Origin: an uncultured Eubacterium sp.
GTDB taxonomy: Bacteria > Bacillota > Clostridia > Oscillospirales > Acutalibacteraceae
DNA length: 5,325 nucleotides
NCBI GenBank assembly: GCA_945979635.1
Contig: CAMFPZ010000076.1
Coordinates: forward strand, 1-5,325
Direction of reading: 5' to 3'
Position 1 is the first letter of the stretch. Each line of letters starts with the position of its first letter. The notes beneath the pieces are model-generated. The model was not told the origin of the DNA. It saw nothing but the letters and a program-made list of their open reading frames with translations, and did no database searches. Positions 1 through 5,325 of the stretch are shown here, piece by piece. The position numbers and the translations under genes were made by a program.

Positions 1-164
1 ATGTATATTGTTTTTATGAATTATAATTTTGAGTTATCGGTCGTGATATTTTTTTACAGGATTGATGTGGATGGGAGCCTTTTAGACTGTTGATAGAGTG
101 GGCTGAAACACGCTATAAAATAAAACCAACTGAATTGAGCTCCTTTATATTGTTAATAACAAGG

Positions 165-204
165 AAAAACGACGACCTGACTATAATGTCAAGCCGTCGC
201 TTTT
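165..204 (-). terminator. Rho-independent terminator, probably bidirectional
   Basis: Arms at 169-181 and 188-200 pair over 13 positions, with several G-U wobbles and one C-C mismatch when read on the minus strand, around the 6-base loop 182-187. On the minus strand the stem is followed by five T (165-169 read in reverse), and on the plus strand by four T (201-204). The hairpin begins about 11 bases past the stop codon of the GNAT-like gene, where a terminator for the leftward unit is expected. The T-run on the other side means it could also stop rightward transcripts entering from the left edge. Confidence 0.8.
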
Positions 205-211
205 CTCCTCT

Positions 212-793
212 TTACATATTATATATCAATACACTTTCTACAAATTGCGTATTCAAAAATTGCTTACGATAAGCGGTAACGAAGCCCTTATATTCCATAC
301 CCGGCAAATATCTACGACTAAAAGTATCGAAAACAAGCGTCATATTTTCTTTATTAGCGTATTCGACAATCTCGTCAATCAAGCCTTCAATTCTATCAAA
401 TCCAACCTCCGGACTCGAATAAATAGTCAAAACCATCGAAGGCTTCGAATACGGAAGAAGAATATCACAAATCTGCTCCATATTCTCTCTATGCATAAAC
501 ACAGTTGAAGAAAATCTATACTTCTTCATATAATGAGCATTAACGCCCTTATACTTATACTCATATTCGAGCGGATTAGACAAAATTGCAATCGTATCAA
601 AATTTTCGGTTGCAAAAACGACATCTTGCTTCAACCATTTAGGAAGATGGTATAAGAAATAATCCTTTATAAACCCCTGTCTTTTTTCTATATCCGTACA
701 AAAGAACATAAATAGAGGGAACTTTATCAGCTTCTCGCTCATATCATTTGCAATAGAAGATATTGAATTTCTTTTTAATTCACTCAATAACAT
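212..793 (-). CDS. Degenerate GNAT-fold protein, substrate unknown
   Basis: A 193-residue protein of unknown function, most like the GNAT (Gcn5-related N-acetyltransferase) fold. An N-terminal helical part has the pattern of GNATs that start with a phenylalanine-rich, EKR-containing helix (FPLFMFF and DIEKRQGF, about residues 25-42). It is followed by a strand (VVFATENFDTIAILSNP, 58-74) like the usual beta2-beta3 hairpin. The C-terminal half (about 120-178) follows the classical order: beta4 (MVLTIYSSPE), helix 3 (GLIDEIVEYANKENM), beta5 (TLVFDTFSRRYLPGMEYKGF), with YLPGMEYKGF matching the usual N-x-x-F-Y-x-K-x-GF segment. The acetyl-CoA pyrophosphate loop (Q/R-x-x-G-x-G/A) is not recognisable: the stretch reads EVGFDRIEG. 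It may therefore be inactive or bind something else. The ATG start is preceded by GGTGA at a 7-base spacing and by its own promoter. A terminator follows. The fold call is from pattern reading only. Confidence 0.72.
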   Translation of the reverse strand: MLLSELKRNSISSIANDMSEKLIKFPLFMFFCTDIEKRQGFIKDYFLYHLPKWLKQDVVFATENFDTIAILSNPLEYEYKYKGVNAHYMKKYRFSSTVFMHRENMEQICDILLPYSKPSMVLTIYSSPEVGFDRIEGLIDEIVEYANKENMTLVFDTFSRRYLPGMEYKGFVTAYRKQFLNTQFVESVLIYNM

Positions 794-823
794 AACAAAT
801 TCACCACAAATATTTATACCTAT

Positions 824-852
824 ATAATACTATTTATACATTCGGTTTTCAA
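824..852 (-). promoter_or_regulatory. Sigma-A type promoter of the GNAT-like gene
   Basis: Read on the minus strand, the -35 is TTGAAA (847-852) and the -10 is TATTAT (824-829), separated by exactly 17 bases. The predicted transcript start is near 817, giving a leader of roughly 23 bases that contains the GGTGA ribosome site. The promoter lies just after the MATE stop codon. I see no terminator between the two genes, so the GNAT-like gene could be transcribed both from here and by read-through from rsmA-MATE. Confidence 0.65.
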
Positions 853-885
853 GTGCTTTTGCTTTTATCATAAACAAATTAAACA

Positions 886-2289
886 TTATTTAACAATTTT
901 TGCTGCTTTTTCAGAAAGTTTCTTAAGAATACCGGCAAACATAGCGATACTCAACACAATGCAACAGAAATCCGCAATCGGCTGTGCCCAGATAATGCCC
1001 TCAAGTCCGAAGAAATTATCCATAATAAACAGCATTGGAAGATATACCAGTCCTTGTCTTCCGGCAGCAAGAATAAGAGATTGTAAGCCCTTGCCCATAG
1101 CCTGAAAAGCGTTATTGATAACAAACATAATACCGATAGCAACACCCGGAACCATCAAAGCTGTAAGCATCTTAATACCATATTCAATAACCTGTGCATT
1201 ATCAATAAACATAGCGATAATATTACGCCTAAACAAAACATAAAACAATGTTACCGTTGCACCAATAATAATATTGCACACAGAACCAAAGTAGATAGTC
1301 TTTTTCATTCGGGGATAGTTTCTTGCACCATAGCAATATCCGATAAGCGGCTGAATACCCTGAGCAAGACCTATCTGCAACATAACTACGAGCAAATTCG
1401 CCTTCATTGCAACGCCCATAGCGGCAACGGCATAGTCACCATAGGAAGACAGGAACATATTGATTACTATATTTGACAATGACATCAGCAAATTATTAAG
1501 CGATGCAGGAACGCCGACGCTTATAACACCTTTAGGTATACCATGCTTAATCGAAAATCTTTTTGGAGTTATGGAAAGAATTGATTTTCCTCTAATGAAG
1601 TAAATCACAAAGTACAAAACCGAAACAACATTTCCCAAAACCGTTGCAATAGCCGCACCTGCAACACCCATATTGAATCCAAACACGAGCGGAATTCCCA
1701 AAAGACTGTCCCCTGTCTTGAGAATAAATATCGGGTCAAGAATAATATTCACAATCTGACCGATGACCATACCTATCATAGATTCCTTTGCCGCACCCTC
1801 TCCGCGAACAAGGTTGCACGCAATTATGCTCAATGTTACGAACGGTGCACCAAGTGCCACCCAGAAAAGATAATCACCGGCAAAGTCAATTGTATTATCA
1901 CTTGCACCAACCATATACAAAAGAGGTCGGCGAAAAATGATAAAGCCTGCCGCAACAACAACGGAAATAGCAAGACCCGAATAAATGCAGAAGGAAGAAA
2001 TTGATTTAATTTTTTCTCGCTTACCCTCGCCGAGTGAACGGCTGATAAAAGCACAACCTCCGACTCCGAAGAGATTTCCGAGTGCAAGGAAGAAAAGGAA
2101 AACAGGCATAGCAACCGATACCGCCGCAACCTGATTACTATCCCCTGTTTGGCCTACAAAAAATGTATCAGCAAGATTATAAATTATATTGATGAGCATT
2201 CCGAGCATACTCGGAATCGCCAAAACAGCAACCGCTCTTGGAATTTTGTATTCGCTGAAAATCAGTGTATTATCATTTTTCTTTGGCAT
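886..2289 (-). CDS. MATE family multidrug efflux transporter (MepA/NorM-like)
   Basis: An integral membrane antiporter of the MATE family, which exports cationic drugs or metabolites in exchange for Na+ or H+. It has 467 residues from this ATG, typical for the family, and about 12 hydrophobic segments in two related halves (about residues 18-200 and 245-450). Family signatures in the first half are NLADTFFVGQTG (about 38-49), GVGGCAFISRSLGEG (about 75-89) and LDPIFI (about 184-189). The second half repeats the pattern with VPASLNNLL, SSYGDYAVAAMGVAMK and QGIQPLIGYCYGARN (about 310-324). The ATG lies two bases after the rsmA stop (TGA-TT-ATG). An in-frame TTG six bases upstream (2293-2295) overlaps that stop and would add two residues. 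I prefer the ATG. Neither start has a good Shine-Dalgarno site, so translation probably depends on coupling to rsmA. The substrate cannot be read from sequence. Confidence 0.93.
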   Translation of the reverse strand: MPKKNDNTLIFSEYKIPRAVAVLAIPSMLGMLINIIYNLADTFFVGQTGDSNQVAAVSVAMPVFLFFLALGNLFGVGGCAFISRSLGEGKREKIKSISSFCIYSGLAISVVVAAGFIIFRRPLLYMVGASDNTIDFAGDYLFWVALGAPFVTLSIIACNLVRGEGAAKESMIGMVIGQIVNIILDPIFILKTGDSLLGIPLVFGFNMGVAGAAIATVLGNVVSVLYFVIYFIRGKSILSITPKRFSIKHGIPKGVISVGVPASLNNLLMSLSNIVINMFLSSYGDYAVAAMGVAMKANLLVVMLQIGLAQGIQPLIGYCYGARNYPRMKKTIYFGSVCNIIIGATVTLFYVLFRRNIIAMFIDNAQVIEYGIKMLTALMVPGVAIGIMFVINNAFQAMGKGLQSLILAAGRQGLVYLPMLFIMDNFFGLEGIIWAQPIADFCCIVLSIAMFAGILKKLSEKAAKIVK

Positions 2290-2291
2290 AA

Positions 2292-3152
2292 TCAATCAAA
2301 AAGCAAGTCCGAAAGACTCACAAGTTCCTCCATTTTCAGTTGTTCTGCCCTAACATTTGCATTATGCCCCATACTCTCAAGAGCTTCGACAATTTTTGTC
2401 TTACTGATGCCCATAGTATTGGAAATAGAATTAACGAGAGTTTTTCTCCTTTGAGCAAATGCAGCCCTGACAAGCGAGAAAAATCTCTTTTCGTTTTTCA
2501 CATCATAGCGAGGCTCTTTATGAAGCGTGATTTTTATTACAGAAGAATCAACCTTCGGGCTGGGCAAAAAGCATTCTCTTCCGACATTGAAAAGAATTTC
2601 GCTTTCTCCATAGTATTCTACGGCAACGCTCACAGCACCGGCATTTCGACTTCCCACCTCGGCACATAGCCTTTCTGCCGCCTCACGCTGTACCATAACC
2701 TCTATTTCAGTAATCGGCAATTCACTTTCAAGCAACGACATAATCACAGGTGATGTAATATAGTACGGGAGATTTGCACAAACCTTAACTACAGAGCAAT
2801 CGCTGAACTTTTCTTCGATAAGCTCCTTCAAATCAAGCTTCATTACATCCCCTTTTACAAGCTCGAAATTATCGTAATCTTCAAGTGTTTTTGCAAGAAC
2901 CGGATATAATCTTTCGTCAAGCTCGATAGCCACAACTCTTTTTGCCGCCTTGCATAATTCCTTCGTAAGCACGCCAACACCGGGACCGACCTCAACAACT
3001 CCGGTTTCCTTATCTGCCCCTAGCATTTCGACCATAGAGGGACACACATTTGAATCAATAATAAAATTTTGCCCTAACGCTTTAGAAAAATTAAAGCCGT
3101 AAGGGATAAGCAGCTTTTTCAGTTCATTATAGCTGCATAAATTATAATCCAT
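2292..3152 (-). CDS. rsmA: 16S rRNA (adenine1518/1519-N6)-dimethyltransferase RsmA (KsgA)
   Basis: Dimethylates two adjacent adenines in the 3'-terminal hairpin of 16S rRNA, using S-adenosylmethionine, late in 30S subunit assembly. Loss of this enzyme in bacteria gives kasugamycin resistance. The 286 residues match the family's usual length. Visible motifs, in order: KALGQNF (24-30); SAM-binding motif I EVGPGVG (54-60); acidic end of strand 2, IELDE (76-80); GDVMKLD (101-107); catalytic motif IV NLPY (127-130) followed by YITSP; FLPSPKVDS (195-203); and C-terminal QRRKTL (234-239) and RAEQL (268-272). No key residue is missing. The ATG start has a strong GGGGAGG ribosome site (3160-3166) seven bases upstream and a sigma-A promoter at 3209-3237. 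The TGA stop directly precedes the MATE start, indicating one transcript. This is a housekeeping gene. The related Erm resistance methylases were considered, but the motifs and genomic setting favour RsmA. Confidence 0.97.
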   Translation of the reverse strand: MDYNLCSYNELKKLLIPYGFNFSKALGQNFIIDSNVCPSMVEMLGADKETGVVEVGPGVGVLTKELCKAAKRVVAIELDERLYPVLAKTLEDYDNFELVKGDVMKLDLKELIEEKFSDCSVVKVCANLPYYITSPVIMSLLESELPITEIEVMVQREAAERLCAEVGSRNAGAVSVAVEYYGESEILFNVGRECFLPSPKVDSSVIKITLHKEPRYDVKNEKRFFSLVRAAFAQRRKTLVNSISNTMGISKTKIVEALESMGHNANVRAEQLKMEELVSLSDLLFD

Positions 3153-3208
3153 ATTTTGCCCTCCCCGAGAGATGAACCAAAATTATAATATCCTTACAAA
3201 TAATCAGT

Positions 3209-3237
3209 ATTGTAGCATATATTAATAAGTATATCAA
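3209..3237 (-). promoter_or_regulatory. Sigma-A type promoter of the rsmA-MATE unit
   Basis: Read on the minus strand, the -35 is TTGATA (3232-3237) and the -10 is TACAAT (3209-3214) with a 17-base spacer. A TG one base ahead of the -10 makes it an extended -10 element. The predicted start is near 3202, leaving a leader of about 50 bases before the rsmA ATG. It is back to back with the marR promoter: the two -35 boxes are 26 bases apart. The MarR operator pair lies more than 55 bases upstream of its -35, so direct repression of rsmA by simple blocking is unlikely. Confidence 0.78.
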
Positions 3238-3263
3238 TAGCAAAAATCTATAAAAAAACACAC

Positions 3264-3291
3264 TTGACAACAAAAAAAGTTGTGCTATAAT
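3264..3291 (+). promoter_or_regulatory. Perfect-consensus promoter of the marR-ABC operon
   Basis: The -35 is TTGACA (3264-3269) and the -10 is TATAAT (3286-3291) with a 16-base spacer. The spacer ends in TGC, which gives an extended -10. Both hexamers are perfect matches to the sigma-A consensus. Inside the promoter, ACAAC (3267-3271) and GTTGT (3279-3283) form an inverted repeat around seven A. The predicted start is near 3298, inside the first operator copy, so a bound repressor would cover the start site. Such a strong core promoter fits an operon that is normally held off. Confidence 0.88.
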
Positions 3292-3295
3292 ATTG

Positions 3296-3324
3296 TTTAG
3301 TCGGCTAATATTTAGTCGACTAAA
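3296..3324. promoter_or_regulatory. Twin palindromic operator, probably bound by the MarR protein
   Basis: Two 14-base copies lie in tandem, separated by one base. The second (3311-3324), TTTAGTCGACTAAA, is a perfect palindrome. The first (3296-3309), TTTAGTCGGCTAAT, differs at two positions and is nearly symmetric. Their centres are 15 bases apart. AATATTG occurs on both flanks (3289-3295 and 3326-3332). The pair covers the predicted transcript start and lies just upstream of the marR ribosome site, the usual place for autoregulatory MarR sites. The protein that binds it is inferred from position. Confidence 0.75.
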
Positions 3325-3332
3325 TAATATTG

Positions 3333-3338
3333 AGGTGA
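3333..3338 (+). promoter_or_regulatory. Ribosome binding site that sets the marR TTG start
   Basis: AGGTGA, part of the longer GAGGTGA, sits six bases ahead of the TTG at 3345. The TGA at 3336-3338 is in frame with marR, so no start further upstream is possible. The next in-frame ATG is at about residue 66, inside the DNA-binding domain. TTG is therefore the only sensible start. Confidence 0.8.
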
Positions 3339-3344
3339 AACAAA

Positions 3345-3818
3345 TTGAACACTGAAAGAAAGCTACCGCCTCCTCCACCCAGAGGTAATGTCGGAGCGAG
3401 AATAGGTTTTATTTCCAGAAAATCAAAAAACTATTTTAACCGGATTGTTGCAGAAGAGGGTTTATTTGCAGGTCAACACCATATCATTATGATACTCGAA
3501 CGCGACGGATGTGCAACAGTAAGCCAAATTGCCGACGAAATGAGAACATCGGCAGCAACCATATCGGTAAGTATAAAGCGACTTGAAAAATCAGGTTTTG
3601 TAGAAAAGCGACCTGACGAGAGCGACAGAAGAATAACAAAAATTTTCCTCACCGACAAGGCTCATGCAGTAACAAAACGCATAAAGCAAAATATGGATAA
3701 TGCCGAGGAAATACTTACAAGTTCACTAACTACAGAGGAAAAATATATCTTATCCGACCTTTTGGACAAGATCATCAAAAACATTATAGAAATGAAGGAG
3801 TGTGAAGAAAATGCTTAA
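3345..3818 (+). CDS. MarR family transcriptional regulator, likely repressor of its own operon
   Basis: A 157-residue dimeric winged-helix regulator of the MarR family. These proteins usually repress adjacent efflux genes and release DNA on binding a small ligand or on oxidation. The N-terminal tail has five prolines (residues 8-12). A dimerisation helix follows (about 18-37). The wHTH covers about 42-105: CATVSQIADEMRTSAATISVSIKRLEKSGFVEKRP, with the recognition helix near 68-82, and the wing motif DESDRR (91-96) followed by ITKIFLTDKA, which is the diagnostic MarR pattern. The last 45 residues form long helices for dimerisation. One cysteine (56) lies at the start of the wHTH and another (153) near the C-terminus. 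The TTG start is fixed by an upstream in-frame stop and AGGTGA. The stop overlaps the ABC start by 8 bases. Twin palindromes at the transcript start suggest autorepression. The ligand is unknown. Confidence 0.95.
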   Translation: MNTERKLPPPPPRGNVGARIGFISRKSKNYFNRIVAEEGLFAGQHHIIMILERDGCATVSQIADEMRTSAATISVSIKRLEKSGFVEKRPDESDRRITKIFLTDKAHAVTKRIKQNMDNAEEILTSSLTTEEKYILSDLLDKIIKNIIEMKECEENA

Positions 3819-5325
3819 AAAGCTTTCAAAGTACCTAAATGGCTTGGGTTATTTATGCGTTGCGAGTGCATTAGGTATGATTATCGAAGCAATATGCGAG
3901 CTTGCAATGCCTTCCATTGCCAACAGCGTTTATGAGCGTGTACGAACAGCAAGCGGCGACACCGCCGATGTAAAGCTATATATAATAAAAGTGGGATTGC
4001 TTATGCTTCTTTTGGCGGTAAGCGGGCTTGCAGGCGGACTTATTACAATGAAATCTTCATCTGTTGTAAGCCAAAGATTCAGTTACAGATTAAGAAAATC
4101 AATGTACGAAAAAATCAGTTCGTTTTCATTCAAAAACATTGACAGATTTTCCACATCGTCTCTCACAACAAGAATGACGAACGATGTCACAATGCTTCAA
4201 AACACTCTAATGATGGGGCTCAGAATTCTTGTAAGAGGTCCTGCATTGCTTATAGTTTCGGCGGTATTTGCGTTTTCAATCAATGCAAGGCTGTCGATGA
4301 TACTGTTAGTGTTAATTCCTATAATGGCGGCAATTATTGCTTTGGTTCTCAAATTCGGTTTTCCGATGTTCCAAAAAATGCAAAAAAGAATCGACGACCT
4401 AAACAGGGTTGTACAGGAAAACCTAATAGGAATCAGAGTCGTTAAGGCATATGTCCGTGAGGAAGAGGAAAAGAGCAAATTTCACAATGCCTCCGACAAT
4501 CTTGCCGAGCAAGGCTCAAAGGCGGCAGGACTGGTAGTAACACTAATGCCGATAATGATGCTTTTGATGAATGCTGTAATTGTCTATATTTACTACAAGG
4601 GCTCTATAGATGCCAGCAAGGGGCTGATGAATGTAGGTCAGGTATCTGTATTTGCAAACTACATAATGCAGGTGCTAATGAACATAATGATGATTTCTAT
4701 GATTATGCTCCAGCTAACAAGAGCAAAGGCGTGCGGCGACAGAATTGTCGAAGTATTGAATACCGAAATCGACATCACAAATCCCGAAAACGCATACATT
4801 CCGGATTCACCAAAAGGTGAAATCGAATTCAAAAACGTTAATTTTGGCTACAATGAGGGAATTGATATTCTAAATAATATCAGCTTCAAGGCAGAAGCAG
4901 GAAGCATTATAGGAATTATAGGTTCAACAGGCTGTGGAAAATCAAGCCTTGTCAACCTCATTCCGCGATTATATGATGTTACGGGAGGAGAAATATTAAT
5001 CGACGGTGTTGATGTTAGAGCCTACGACCTTGAAGCTTTAAGGGATTTAATCGGTGTCGTTCTCCAAAAAAATCTTTTATTCACAGGAACAATCAAAGAA
5101 AACATCCGTTGGGGCAAGGCTGATGCAAGTGATGAAGAAATAATCAACGCCTGCAAAGCAGCACAGGCACACGATTTCATTATGAGTCTTCCCGACGGAT
5201 ATGACACAGTGCTCTCTCAAGGAGGACTCAATCTTTCAGGCGGACAAAAGCAACGGCTTTGTATCGCAAGAGCGATAATTAAGCAACCGAAAATTTTGAT
5301 TTTGGACGACAGCACCTCCGCTGTT
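3811..5325 (+). CDS. ABC exporter half-transporter, degenerate-site subunit (3' truncated by window)
   Basis: Type IV ABC exporter (MsbA/LmrA/BmrC-like) with a fused membrane domain and ATPase. 505 codons are open to the window edge, and about 70-90 more residues are expected. Six membrane segments are visible at about 13-38, 57-80, 136-157, 161-183, 238-262 and 275-303. The ATPase domain begins near 336: A-loop Tyr347 (NFGY), Walker A GSTGCGKSS (371-379), Q-loop Gln419 (VVLQKN), signature LSGGQ (475-479), Walker B ILILDD (495-500), and the start of the D-loop (STSAV). Asp500 occupies the position of the catalytic Glu. In heterodimeric exporters such as BmrC/BmrD, LmrC/LmrD and TM287/TM288 this marks the subunit with the degenerate ATP site. 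A Glu-carrying partner is therefore expected downstream. ATG has AAGGAG (3795-3800) at a 10-base spacing and overlaps the end of marR, so translation is probably coupled. The H-loop lies outside the window. Drug export is likely from the MarR context, but the substrate is not shown. Confidence 0.95.
   Translation, partial: MLKKLSKYLNGLGYLCVASALGMIIEAICELAMPSIANSVYERVRTASGDTADVKLYIIKVGLLMLLLAVSGLAGGLITMKSSSVVSQRFSYRLRKSMYEKISSFSFKNIDRFSTSSLTTRMTNDVTMLQNTLMMGLRILVRGPALLIVSAVFAFSINARLSMILLVLIPIMAAIIALVLKFGFPMFQKMQKRIDDLNRVVQENLIGIRVVKAYVREEEEKSKFHNASDNLAEQGSKAAGLVVTLMPIMMLLMNAVIVYIYYKGSIDASKGLMNVGQVSVFANYIMQVLMNIMMISMIMLQLTRAKACGDRIVEVLNTEIDITNPENAYIPDSPKGEIEFKNVNFGYNEGIDILNNISFKAEAGSIIGIIGSTGCGKSSLVNLIPRLYDVTGGEILIDGVDVRAYDLEALRDLIGVVLQKNLLFTGTIKENIRWGKADASDEEIINACKAAQAHDFIMSLPDGYDTVLSQGGLNLSGGQKQRLCIARAIIKQPKILILDDSTSAV

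Noticed and set aside
1..93. Plus-strand frame open from the left edge to a TGA at 91-93, possibly the tail of a gene entering the window
   Set aside because: Only 30 codons, no recognisable protein pattern, and very AT-rich like the surrounding non-coding DNA. The downstream bidirectional hairpin is compatible with a convergent gene here but does not prove one.
90..272. 60-residue plus-strand reading frame
   Set aside because: It runs through the terminator hairpin and into the 3' end of the GNAT-like gene on the other strand, with no ribosome site and no recognisable pattern.
245..508. 87-residue plus-strand reading frame
   Set aside because: It lies wholly inside the better supported minus-strand GNAT-like gene and reads as an antisense shadow, rich in Arg, Ile and Asn.
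841..888. Terminator after the MATE gene
   Set aside because: No stable hairpin with a T-run is present between the MATE stop and the next promoter; only very short A/T pairings can be drawn.
2149..2669. Overlapping plus-strand reading frames opposite the MATE start and rsmA end
   Set aside because: They are antisense to two firmly identified genes and lack promoters, ribosome sites and protein motifs.
3267..3283. Inverted repeat ACAAC-A7-GTTGT inside the marR promoter as a separate operator
   Set aside because: The arms are only five bases, it shares no sequence with the twin palindrome, and in this AT-rich region it could arise by chance. It is mentioned with the promoter only.
3142..3378. 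78-residue hydrophobic minus-strand reading frame across the control region
   Set aside because: It is formed from the AT-rich divergent promoter region and would cover both promoters and the operator. The hydrophobicity is a by-product of T-rich codons, and there is no ribosome site.

Overview
The window is AT-rich and carries closely packed bacterial genes with Shine-Dalgarno sites, TTG starts and consensus sigma-A type promoters. Its RsmA/KsgA and MATE proteins look like those of low-GC Firmicutes. Together these suggest a chromosomal segment of a Clostridia-type bacterium. The genus cannot be named from the sequence alone.

The layout is two divergent transcription units around a control region at about 3153-3344. 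The leftward (minus) unit runs rsmA, then a MATE-family efflux transporter, then a small protein that looks like a degenerate GNAT-fold acetyltransferase. rsmA and the MATE gene abut or overlap. The GNAT-like gene also has its own promoter at 824-852. A hairpin with flanking T-runs on both strands (165-204) closes the unit. Positions 1-164 hold no gene I can support.

The rightward (plus) unit starts from a perfect-consensus promoter with an extended -10. Two tandem copies of a palindrome built on TTTAGTCGACTAAA lie directly downstream. The first gene is a MarR-family repressor with a TTG start. It overlaps by 8 bases a half-size ABC exporter that runs off the right edge of the window and is open for 505 codons. 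The exporter has an Asp where the catalytic Glu of Walker B normally sits. This is the mark of the degenerate-site subunit of a heterodimeric exporter, so a second ABC gene carrying the Glu is expected just beyond the window.

The likely biology is a self-regulated MarR/ABC drug or metabolite exporter operon, back to back with a housekeeping rRNA methyltransferase whose transcript also carries a MATE exporter. I see no phage, insertion sequence, CRISPR array, tRNA or rRNA. I see no convincing new system. The best leads are the twin operator, the degenerate ABC site and the GNAT-like protein that has lost its acetyl-CoA loop.
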